Part shown: one piece after another, positions 1 to 8,815 of the stretch
Layout: the number at the start of each line of letters is the position of its first letter
Numbering within the stretch: the first letter of the stretch is position 1
Assembly (NCBI GenBank): GCA_008704415.1
Contig: VXIS01000006.1
Coordinates: 289,564-353,563, forward strand
Length of the DNA: 64,000 bases
Reading direction: 5' to 3'
DNA from: Sphaerosporella brunnea
Lineage: Eukaryota > Ascomycota > Pezizomycetes > Pezizales > Pyronemataceae
Program-made: the position numbers and the translations under genes
Notes under the pieces: model-generated
What the model saw: the letters and a program-made list of their open reading frames with translations, nothing else
Told to the model about the DNA's origin: nothing
The model's database searches: none

Positions 1-80
1 AGGGGTATTCTACATAAGTTTTTGGGTCGGGGGTATCCTGCAAATTTCAACCTCACATGGGGGTATGCCGCATAATTACC
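1..80 (+). repeat. Left copy of an ~80-bp direct repeat, internally tandem
   Basis: This stretch recurs at 1557-1637 in the same orientation, almost identical over its first ~52 bases. Each copy is made of three degenerate units of about 28-30 bp, each opening with GGGGTAT (at about 2, 30 and 60) followed by an A/T-rich half. The two copies bracket a MULE transposase remnant, so they may be the ends of an element or of a duplicated segment. They are direct rather than inverted, which is unlike ordinary DNA-transposon ends. Confidence 0.75.
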
Positions 81-95
81 GTTGATTTTTTTATT

Positions 96-235
96 CTACT
101 TTTTTGTTCGAACGATGGCAGTTTGGAGGAAAAGGTTTTTCGAACCACGGCATTTTTGAGGAAAAGGGAACATCGATGGCAGGTTGGAGTATAGTTTCAA
201 AAACGATGGCATAATAGAGGTTTGCCGTTTATTTT
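96..235. repeat. Degenerate CGATGGCA tandem tract
   Basis: The phrase CGATGGCA or a close variant (CCACGGCA) recurs about every 30 bp, four times, followed each time by a T/G-rich piece such as TTTGGAGGAAAAGG. It is too diverged to define an exact unit. No coding role is visible. Confidence 0.45.
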
Positions 236-906
236 TACCCCACCAAGATTCCTGACTGTGCCCAGCCGACTGATTCATCTCTAGATCAATTGGTATCATG
301 CACCTTCTATTCTATGAAGCAAGCCAGGTATTGAAAAACGATTCTTTTATACCGACTCAATTCCGTTGATCACGCTTGTTAAAGCAAGGAACAATTGGGG
401 CGGTTGTTGACCTATTCCCTGAACATAGCTTATATCGGACTCCTAGGCTGTCGGTAACGACCGTGCTCCTACCTTTCGGTTCTTTGCGCCCTGAATCAAT
501 CACTGACTACGCTGGGTGCCCGCTGCTGACACTTTGAAGTCGTGCCTTCTTCTCTTGCGCTTGTAGTAGTGAAACTGACGGGCACTGCGGGAGACTTGCT
601 GTCCAAGATGTCCGCCGCTGACAGGAGAGACCGAAGAAGTGGAATCGTCGCGAGCCCTCGCCCTGCAGCATCCCTGCACCCCCGTCTCCCATAGTACGTC
701 TCCCAATGGAAGACGTTAATGCGCCAATCTGCAATCCCGAGCCAGCTCAAGCTGTGCTACCAGAAGCTGTTGAAGTCAGGACGGAGTTTGATACCTTTCA
801 GGTTGTCAGCACATCGCGGACAATATACACACACAGTTTGGGATAAACACCCTAGCGGGCTTGCAAGAATTCAGGAAGGTGACTACTTCGCTGGCGGGAA
901 CGGCGT

Positions 907-1380
907 TTGTTTGGGGAGGTAGCGCTAGTTACTGGTACTGTGACCCAACAGGATGGGTTTCGATTTCAAGTTAATCTGGAGGCCCGGACCTGTAGCTGCA
1001 AGCAATTTCAAGACACCTATATTGCATGCGGCCATGCAATCAACGTCATCTATGTACATATGTGGACGAGCCCCAGCAAAGTGCTTCCCAGACTACATCA
1101 AGAGGAAGTCCTGGGTTGCCACGGGGGGAAAATTCTCGGCGCCAAATCAGACAGCAACTCTGAGCCTCCACTCGATAACTGCAATGCACCATTGACTCGC
1201 ACGCCAAAAGGGCGGCCACGAAAAAAAGGCTGCGCAAGGACAACCTCAGGCGATTTCAATGGCCGGCCCTTGATGGCTGACCTGATATTCCGGACAGGGC
1301 TCCACCAAGATGCAGCACATGCAATAGCGTTGGTCATGATGCGAATTCCTGTACACGGCCTCACACCTGATGGCTGGTAG
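907..1380 (+). pseudogene. MULE (Mutator-like) transposase C-terminal remnant with SWIM zinc finger
   Basis: Translation shows a SWIM-type zinc finger, CSC-x(12)-CGH (bases about 994-1045), with the usual hydrophobic context before it and the FQ...CGHAI pattern. It is followed about 60 residues later by GRPRKKG, an AT-hook-like motif. SWIM fingers of this spacing sit at the C-terminus of MULE transposases. The reading frame has no ATG start (it opens at TTG) and the upstream DDE catalytic core is not seen, so this is a 3' fragment. It lies between the two direct repeats at 1 and 1557. Family assignment rests on the finger and the AT hook only. Confidence 0.6.
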
Positions 1381-1556
1381 AAACCCGTTGTTTTTTTCGA
1401 GTTGCTGGAGCAGGGACCTGGATGGCCGCGGGTGTATATAGTATCTCACCATCATCACATTATAACGCGACTGCAGAAGTAATACCTACTTGTAGTTGTA
1501 AGGCGAGTCTACTGAACACGCGAAAACCCACCTGAACACCCACGCAAAATAGTTGG

Positions 1557-1637
1557 GCGGTATCCTACATAAGTTTTTGGGTCGGGGGTATCCTGCAAAT
1601 TTCAACCTCGGACGGAGGTATGCTGAATGATTACCGA
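1557..1637 (+). repeat. Right copy of the ~80-bp direct repeat
   Basis: Same orientation and same three-unit structure as bases 1-80. The middle stretch from TACATAAG to TTTCAACCTC is essentially unchanged, while the last third has diverged. Confidence 0.75.
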
Positions 1638-1904
1638 AAAATCAAAATCAATGAAACTGCCCCCAACACTAACGCTTTGTTGTTTCCTTTCCATCTCACT
1701 GAACCTCGTATGTCAATCTGAATACCTCTGTTCCAATCTGAATCCTAGACGTCGTGCGTCGCACCTCTCGTCCCGCCTCCGGATCTCGTCTCGGCTCTCG
1801 TTCTTGTCTCCGCCCGTCACCCCCTCCGTACGCAAGTACCTTGGGTCCCTCCAGTGTGTTCCCGACCCTCCCCGTTACACCTTATGAACTCTGGCGTGAT
1901 GTGT

Positions 1905-2318
1905 TCATACGGGGTTTTTGCATGTGATGATGTCTGGCCGAGCCTCTCCTTTGAAGCATAACTTCCTTGCACATTTCTTGACCCCATCAGGATGCATGCT
2001 TTCGGTATTGACTGTGTTGACTCGGTCCTGGTTGGGGAAAGCGTGCACAGGCACACGTTCATCATGGGCATCATCGTCTGCATGTTGAATGGGGTCACTA
2101 TTTTCAGCCATAGTTTTGGCGCGCTTTGTCTTCGTTTTCTTTCGAGGGACGGGTGCCTCCTGTCCACGCTTTCGGGTTTTTTCCTTTTCCTCTTTCTCCA
2201 ATTCTTGAATCTCCGTCCGGGTAAGATACTGCCACTGTCCAGCATTGGTCATCTCAGACGTAGGCATCCACACGGCCCTTTTCATTTCAGATCTCACCCA
2301 ACCTTGCACTACATTCAT
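1905..2318 (-). CDS. Hypothetical basic protein, probable 3' exon of a spliced gene
   Basis: A 137-residue frame opens at an ATG (2318) on the minus strand. It is rich in Lys/Arg/Glu, with a nuclear-localisation-like cluster (RKKTKTKRAKT) near residue 60. A second frame overlaps at 1817-2245, so the choice of frame is not certain. Immediately upstream on the same strand (2368-2446) lies a convincing intron, with GTAAGC donor, CTAAC branch site and CAG acceptor. This suggests the frame is the last exon of a larger gene that reached at least to 2746, where a hAT element now sits. No domain is recognised. It could equally be a transposon-derived protein. Confidence 0.4.
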   Translation of the reverse strand: MNVVQGWVRSEMKRAVWMPTSEMTNAGQWQYLTRTEIQELEKEEKEKTRKRGQEAPVPRKKTKTKRAKTMAENSDPIQHADDDAHDERVPVHAFPNQDRVNTVNTESMHPDGVKKCARKLCFKGEARPDIITCKNPV

Positions 2319-2367
2319 ACTGAATATCGTAAATGATGAGAGCCTTTAATGGAATTTGTTGGGTCTG

Positions 2368-2446
2368 CTGTATTCCCTGTTAGTACATTGAGACTCGGCT
2401 ATATGGCAAGGCTGAACATTGTTGAGAGCATAGATTTTTTGCTTAC
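2368..2446 (-). other. Predicted 79-nt GT-AG intron
   Basis: Read on the minus strand it begins GTAAGC and ends GGGAATACAG, with a fungal branch-site sequence ACTAAC about 10 nt before the acceptor. It is about 65% identical by eye to the 80-nt segment at 2593-2672. Confidence 0.6.
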
Positions 2447-2505
2447 CTTTCTTTGTAGCGTGTGAACTTCCTTCATGGGGTTTTCGGGGGTTTTGCGAGG
2501 TTCTG

Positions 2506-2556
2506 AGCAGTCCAAAGGGGTCCTCAGCGGTCCGAAGGGGTCCTAAGCAGTCTACC
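2506..2556. repeat. 20-bp tandem repeat, about 2.5 copies
   Basis: CAGYRGTCCRAAGGGGTCCT occurs twice in a row followed by a partial third copy, inside the putative exon between the two introns. Confidence 0.6.
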
Positions 2557-2592
2557 AGTTAGCACATTGGAAAAATCTGGCAGCATTTCCCC

Positions 2593-2672
2593 CTGTATTT
2601 TGCATCGCCAACATTGAAAAGCAGCCATATGGCAGCACTGATCGCTGTTGGGAGCGTGAAATGTGTGCTTAC
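2593..2672 (-). other. Predicted 80-nt GT-AG segment similar to the neighbouring intron
   Basis: On the minus strand it begins GTAAGC and ends AAAATACAG, with the same CCATAT core at the same distance as the 2368-2446 intron. The branch site is weaker. The preceding exon-like sequence (2673-2746) reads openly as a Trp/Lys-rich peptide up to the edge of the hAT element. Retained in the mRNA it would also stay open for a while, so splicing is inferred. Confidence 0.45.
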
Positions 2673-3053
2673 CTCTTGACAACAGCTTGTTTCAGGCTTC
2701 TTCTCCCACCGGTACTTGAAAACACGCCAGCAAACATACTGGTTGTCAGGGCTGTCAAGAGTCCGGCCAGTCCGGCTTTGACCGTGGCCTGAACCGGACT
2801 GATTGAACCGGGCTTCTGAAATCACGGCCCGTTTGGACCAGGCTTTTTGGATTGAGAGCCAGGAGGATACAGGCACCCGCCAGGCCCAGAAGTACCCGGC
2901 TCCCGGCGGGCCTGCCAGGCATCTAGTTTTTTGATTACACATACATCAAGAAAAGAAACATTAACGCGAGATACAGATTCAACAACCTGAAGGACCTCCA
3001 CATACCCCTCCATCTCCGCCCCCGCTGTTCCAAGTCACTCAGCATACGTTCAA

Positions 3054-3565
3054 TGTAAGATTATTACACTTACTATGGTTTCTTTCTTACGTATTTCCTT
3101 ACTAAGATATAAAACTATAAGGCAGTAACGATGGTATGATAACAGCATTCTACGAGTTTCCATTACTTTCTTTACTATGTTTTATCACCATGTTTCTAGC
3201 ACTTTCTAGCCCCTTCGATGCTACGTCACTTTGGAATCTTCTAGTTTCCACAAGGCAGACTTGCAGGTCTTCTAGACCATTCTTTCCTTAGTTTCGAATT
3301 TGCCACCAGATTGTTATCACATGATGTACTCAGCATCGTTGGCTATAAAAGCTACGAGCTTTTCCTACATTCATTCTTTTCTCTTCTTTCGATACGGCCT
3401 TTCGAGCAGCCCAGATTGTATCGACTATCATCAATAAATACTGAGTTGATCAGTGACCTGAGTGCGAGTATTCTCTTGGTATTTATCAAGTCAGATACAC
3501 AAACGGTTCTGAGTTTATTTGCATCTGTGAAATAGCGGATCTTATAAGCTCACGAAAAGGTTACA
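3054..3565 (+). mobile_element. Solo LTR (512 bp) nested in hAT element
   Basis: It begins TGTAA and ends TTACA (perfect 5-bp inverted ends, TG...CA) and is flanked by the 5-bp duplication TTCAA (3049-3053 and 3566-3570). Removing it restores sequence collinear with the uninterrupted hAT copy near 7070-7100, which fixes both edges. It contains a TATA box (TATAAAA, 3344-3350) and an AATAAA signal (3433-3438), as expected of an LTR transcribed on the plus strand. Related, older copies lie at 18350-18594 and about 49262-49727, both inverted. Confidence 0.9.
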
Positions 3566-4021
3566 TTCAACCTGATGAATTTGAGAACCCGCTGCATATA
3601 CCAGATCTTCCCTTGGCCAGGATTGCAGGCATTCTATGGCTTCTACAACATCGTCGCCCAAGGAACCCCGCTGATCCGTAATAGTGTATCGATCCCTGGG
3701 AATTGTTAGTGATGCGTCCATCGACACCAACTTCAAAGGAGACTCTCACCCGATGAACACACGTTCTGCTTCAGCAGACATCGCTGGAATCGCATTGTGC
3801 TCAACTGCCATGCGCCGCAGATCTTGTCCAAACCTCCCATTGGAGCCTTGGTCCATCGCTTTAACCCAGTAGTCTTGCATGCCAGCGAATCCTTCGTCCG
3901 GGAGTTGCTGAAATCGCTCCAATGCATCGACTTGGGAGCTTGCCAACCGGGCGCGCTTTTTCTGCGTTCGGCACAATGACCGACCCGACCTTAATTCAGG
4001 ATACCGGGCACCGGCCGGCAC
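3566..4021 (-). pseudogene. hAT transposase C-terminal dimerisation domain, frameshifted
   Basis: The upstream frame (4021-3746) ends with RRMA...IPAMSAEAERVF, the signature of the hAT C-terminal dimerisation region. After a stop and frame change, the downstream frame (about 3740-3600) continues GDDVVEAIECLQSW, the usual end of the domain. Both parts lie in the expected order. The gene is therefore broken by at least one frameshift or nonsense change. A shorter relic of the same tail, NAIECLKSW, lies at about 6862-6924 on the plus strand. Confidence 0.8.
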
Positions 4022-4390
4022 CTATCAGATATCCAGGTTTTTCTTATGCCGGCCCGAACCGGTCGGGCTTGCCACATCACCGGCCCGACCTGACCCACTC
4101 CGTGGGGCCCCGTTTGGCCTGGCGGCCGGCCGGACTATTGACCGCCCTGCGCGGCATGCTTCTGGAGATCTATCCTATGGAGATCTCTAACGGTACCTTG
4201 AAATACCATGGAATTATGGACAGCCAAACAGATTGATGTAAGACTATGATGTGTGGACGGAATTAAATCTTGCTGGCGCAACGACAGAGCCTTATCCTGA
4301 CGGTTTTCAGGCCATTACTGTGAGTCGCTCGGCAAAATATCAATATGCCCCTGCCTATGTGTCAGTAACTTTGTGCCTCCACAGCTGTAC

Positions 4391-5275
4391 CAGGGCTGCT
4401 AATAGACCGGCCACTCCGACTTTTGGCCCCATCTGAACCCGTTTGAATTAAACGGGCATTTCAAATCGATGCCCGTTTGGACCAGGCATTTTGGACCGAC
4501 ATCCAGGTGCCTACGGGCGCCGGCAAGGTCAAGTACACGTGATATGTGGGCGCCCGCCGGGCCCGCCGGCGGCCGGACCATCTACCAGGGTCTCACTTAT
4601 CTAGCTACCCTTGTTTAACTACAATCACTGCACCCAACAAAAACACATCATTCCATCTCTGCTGCCCGAATTTCCTATTCGCACAACATGCGTTCAACAG
4701 TATGGATCTGGGAACCCGGACGATACACAAGGTTGGAGTGGGGGCGGCACACATAGTAGCCTTCTACAGGACCGCCTAGCGATAACGGTCTGGTTGGAAT
4801 GTAGTGATGCACAGCGAGAATATTGTATCCTCTACGTCACGACATGAGCTCACCAAGATATGATTCTCACGAGTGACGTCTCTCAGTCTTCACTAATTGC
4901 GTAAACAGAAGCCATCCGAGCCATCCTGGGGAAATGGTCGTGAGTTTAGACTCCGCTGAAATGAAACCGCCTGACGATCCTCTTGCCGGCGACCTCGGAA
5001 ACGATACGGATAAAAACATCCGTCCACTAGGTTCGGAATGTTGCCAGCTGGTCCGGGATGCTGAGACCGTAGTCACTTAGTCCGATCCGAGATTTTCCGG
5101 TGATCGGCATGCTCGACATTCTTGACTAACAGGCACCCCCCCGACGCCTATCAGTCATCCAGGCCTGGGAATCTTCGCCCGGAACCTATCCGACAAGCGC
5201 GACAGGCGACCCAGCCCGGCCTCCTTTGTGGGGCCCCGTTTGCCCTACGGGCCGGCCCGTCTATTAGCACCCCTG
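4391..5275 (+). mobile_element. Non-autonomous hAT element, family 1 (885 bp)
   Basis: Its ends are CAGGGCTGCTAATAGACCGG and the inverted CAGGGGTGCTAATAGACGGG. It is flanked by a perfect 8-bp duplication AGCTGTAC (4383-4390 and 5276-5283). Subterminal DNA resembles that of the neighbouring family members (GGCCCCGTTTG and GGGCATTTC...GGACCAGGC blocks). No transposase frame remains. Confidence 0.9.
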
Positions 5276-5283
5276 AGCTGTAC

Positions 5284-6602
5284 GACGCCCACGTGCGTCA
5301 GAACCATCTTAATCATGGGGGGCTCCAAGCACAAGGAGACCACCCTGCTACTGTCCCAGTCTCGGAATCCAACTGGGTAAGAAGTAGCCCTGGCGGCCCG
5401 CGGGAGAAACTCAGGCTTGAATTGAAACACGGCTAGCCTCGCATGAACGTGTTCGTCAGGAAAGCGTTTGTTGCCACCCACAGCCCGCACCGGAGTGATT
5501 TCGCAGGCGTAACGAGTGAGGATCTGTACGCCAGATAATCCACGGACACGCAGCGGAACTACTGGAATGAGACGAGATGAACCTGACTTGTGTCTCCGAT
5601 ATGCAGTGCACGAAAGCATGCGGAGGGGTCCCTTGTGGGTCTGGCCCCCTAATGTCATTGCCCCAGCCTGGAGGGGCACGGCTACTTACTAGGCAAAAGT
5701 TCGTGGTTTCTTATGATGACTGCATGACGCCAGTGCGTATCTCCTATGCCCCCGGGATCTGCCGTATTCAATGACGAAAGTGGCCACCGGAGACGGGAGA
5801 CTGAGCGACGAGCGTCAGGTGCCAGCGCGCATCGACAGTTCCGACGTAGTGTGTCTTGTTTGGATGGAGCTGACGCTGAACAGCTGCTCCGGAAATGAGA
5901 AAATTGGGATCTGGTGCACGACGCCAAACGCTAGGACCGCGATCGGACGATGCCCAAATCCCACGGAGGTGAGCTGTTAAAGCTATTCTACGGCGGCAGT
6001 GGTGGGAGGTGCTGGTCTGGATAGGTCAGTGTTGGGTGTCGCTGAACCGCAACACAGGCTTTCAGGCGCGAGCTGTATATTCTCCTTGGAAAGGTTCGAT
6101 TCAGGCTGTGCCACTGAACGGGGTGTTGTCCTCGATGGTTGACAGGGTTCCAATCAACGGGGCCTTTATTTTCACCCGATCACTTTCCATTGGCCTCCTG
6201 GATTCACGCGGTAGTCATCCTGGGTGAGAGAACCCATGCTTGGGCTGGTGCTTATCCCGATGGTTGTGCGCGAGCGGGGGCTATGTTTTTGGTTATCCCT
6301 GTAGGAGACAACGTCGTTCCGAGGTCTTATTGACGGAGAAGCGGTTCGGGCACGCCTCCCAACCCGCGCGTATACATATGCTGCGTCTGTGATCATGTGA
6401 TCTGCAGTTTGGTGGCGAAAGAACAGATCGATTGTTGGAGATTTTCGCAGGTTACGATGAATGTGTGTTTCTCTTGTTGACGAATGCCACATTGCATGGC
6501 TGTAGTGGTGCTGGAAAAGAAGGCATTGCTAAAACGGGGTGCTCATTGCATTGCGGCGTCATCCAATGAAGAGCTGGTCGGAGCGCTACAGTACACTTAC
6601 TG
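5284..6602. other. No gene recognised
   Basis: Several frames of 60-144 codons overlap on both strands (the longest at 5245-5679, minus), none with a recognisable motif. I see no repeat or RNA gene. It is the spacer between two hAT elements. Confidence 0.5.
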
Positions 6603-6610
6603 GTGGCGGC

Positions 6611-7378
6611 CAGGGCGGTCAATAGTCCGGCCGGCCGCCAGGTCAAACGGGGCCCCACGGAGTGGGTCAGGTCGGGCCGGTGATGTGGCAAGCCCGACCG
6701 GTTCGGGCCGGCATAAGAAAAACCTGGATATCTGATAGGTGCCGGCCGGTGCCCGGTATCCTGAATTCAGGTCGGGTCGGTCATTGTGCCGAACGCGGGG
6801 GCACCAAAAGCGCTAATCGTTCGGTGCTCGTTCCGCCGCAGCTAAAACCTCGATCGCAATTAAAAGACTGGTCGATCAACGCCATAGAATGCCTCAAATC
6901 CTGGTGTAGGGATGTACATAAGTAGGAGTGCCGATGAGTGCGGCTGGATAGATAGACCTCGGGTCCTCGACCCTTCCTTCTAATCAACCAACCTTCACGT
7001 CGCCTAACCGAGCACCTCTCCACACCTGGGCGAGGGAAGATCTGGTATATGAGGCGGGTTCTCAAATTCATCAGGTTGAGCGTATGCTGAGTCACTTGGA
7101 ACAGCGGGCGGCGGAGATGGAGGGGTAGCTGGAGGTCCTTCAGGTTGTTGAATCTGTATCTCGCGTTCATGTTTCTTTCCTTGATGTATGTGTAAGCAAA
7201 AAACTACGGATGTCTGGCGGGCCCGCCGGGCGCCGGGTACTCCTGGGCATGGCCGTAGGCGCTTGGGTCTCGATCCAAAAAGCCTGGTCCAAACGCGCCG
7301 TGATTTCAAAAGCCCGTTTCAATCAGTCCGGTTCAGGCCGCGCTCAAAGCCGGACTGGCCAGACTTTTGACAGCCCTG
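6611..7378 (+). mobile_element. Non-autonomous hAT element, family 1, inverted copy (768 bp)
   Basis: It begins CAGGGCGGTCAATAGTCCGG, ends with the inverted CAGGGCTGTCAAAAGTCTGG, and is flanked by a perfect 8-bp duplication GTGGCGGC (6603-6610 and 7379-7386). It is an inverted, further-deleted relative of 2747-4149. A short transposase tail (NAIECLKSWCRD, about 6880-6924, plus strand) survives between the 5' and 3' subterminal blocks. Confidence 0.92.
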
Positions 7379-7386
7379 GTGGCGGC

Positions 7387-8560
7387 ATATGGTGGATGAC
7401 TCGCTGCCATGGTTTTCGCAAGGCAGCCTGCTTCGAAAGGCGAATCCCACCGCCGGTCTGACTTCCATGACGGCCAGTCGCCGTAGGGCGTGCATGGTGT
7501 TGAATACGTTTTGGCAATAGTTTCAATGATGATGTTGCGCGATTCTCCTCATTACCCGTGGCAGTCATAACCTACCCGTGGGTTGGGTAGAGCTGGCTGA
7601 ACCTCTGAACCTCTGTGTAAATACACACTGCTCTCCGGACTGATCATTCAGCGCAGATTTTTGCGAATGACACGTTCATAACGGCGCATTTGGAGCTTTA
7701 TAGGAATCAACGCTCAGAGGCACTATCCGAGGCAAGATTAAGTTCGGGCTGAGTGGTGCAGAATTGAGATTACCCATTCGCTTGCATTCAAGAACTTTGT
7801 ACGTCTCTCCGTCCCTGGAGAGAAGCTGAGGTCCTTCCCCAAAGACTGGATATCATATGTACTAGGGTACAAGGGTAATTCGGGTGCCGTTACACACATG
7901 CAAAGAGCACCCGACTTCTTTCCTCCATACAACCAAACAATGCCAAGACCTTTCCCGTTCACGAAGAAGTCAGTATTTTTTCTTCAAAACACTCAAAAAG
8001 GCTCTAGGGAAGCCTACGATGCCACCCCCAGCTTCACAAAGTTCTAGCAGCAATCATAGTGGCGTTGCCAGTTGCTGTTTGTCCGGGGAGCACCTGACTT
8101 AACGCTGTACCCGAGTACACGCTTTGTTCAAACGCATCGTAGTGCGTCCACGGGGTTTGTGGTGTCGCGCAACACCAACCCCAAGGACGGCGGCAACGCC
8201 TGGATTGATCTCGCTGTATTTATCTTGCTGTCAGACTCCAGTGTAATCCACAGAGTTGTATCAACACGCGCAGATTGGACCGGATAGTGAGAGGCTCCCG
8301 CGTCGGCTGCCACCTTGGTCATCGCTCACCGGGCACGGCGATGCCGGGCTAGATTCCCCTCTTTGCCTTCACAACGGTTTGCAGCTTCGGCGCCGCTGTC
8401 TCTCCTTTTCTGTGATAGTCACGCATTGTGACCAGTATGTGTTCAAACCAGGCATTGCCGCGTATACATCAGACTTTTATAATTGAATAGAACGTGCGGT
8501 TCTATGTTGTTAGTTGCTAGGAATACTTTAACGATTGATAGGGATCGTCGGGGGCGAAGA
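7387..8560. other. No gene recognised
   Basis: Only short overlapping frames are present, none above 80 codons. No repeat shared with the rest of the window was seen. Confidence 0.5.
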
Positions 8561-8574
8561 TATCGTAACCTACT

Positions 8575-8812
8575 TTTTTTCGAAAATATGATGCACGGCT
8601 AGGTTAGATCCTTAGCATTTACTTCCGCGTACAAGAAGACATCACAAGTCTTGGTGGCTTGACGGTGGAGCATTGATGCGAGCTCGGGGCGACTGCAGCG
8701 TCCTGGGTTCAAATCTCTGCAAGATCGTTTCGCGGGTTTGGGGAGTGCCCGGGGACGCCTGGGTCGGGTAAGGTAAGTATTACCAGACTTAAATTTTTGC
8801 CGCTTTTTTGTT
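8575..8812 (+). mobile_element. tRNA-like SINE, copy 1
   Basis: A block of about 240 bp recurs at 35125-35370, nearly identical over its central ~125 bp. It contains a B-box-like sequence GGTTCAAATCT (about 8706), preceded at about 50 bp by TGGCTTGACGG, close to an A box. This is the split internal promoter of RNA polymerase III. No tRNA cloverleaf can be completed, so it is read as a tRNA-derived SINE rather than a tRNA gene. The 3' end is T-rich. Confidence 0.65.
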
Positions 8813-8815
8813 AAA

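Larger units (their letters stand above)
2747..4149 (-). mobile_element. hAT element, family 1, internally deleted, with nested solo LTR
   Basis: It begins CAGGGCTGTCAAGAGTCCGG and ends with the inverted form of CAGGGCGGTCAATAGTCCGG, both fitting the hAT terminal pattern YARNG. The same two end types occur in inverted orientation at 6611-7378. On the minus strand the order is 5' end with GGCCGG-rich subterminal DNA, then a transposase C-terminus (about 4021-3600), then 3' end. Most of the transposase gene is missing. The flanking octamers (CTGGTTGT and CGCGGCAT) do not match, so the copy may be chimeric or a flank has been lost. A 512-bp LTR interrupts it at 3054-3565. Confidence 0.75.

Noticed and set aside
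8706..8716. tRNA gene suggested by the B-box sequence GGTTCAAATCT
   Set aside because: No acceptor stem or anticodon arm can be formed, and the block is repeated with long flanks at 35125. A SINE explains it better.
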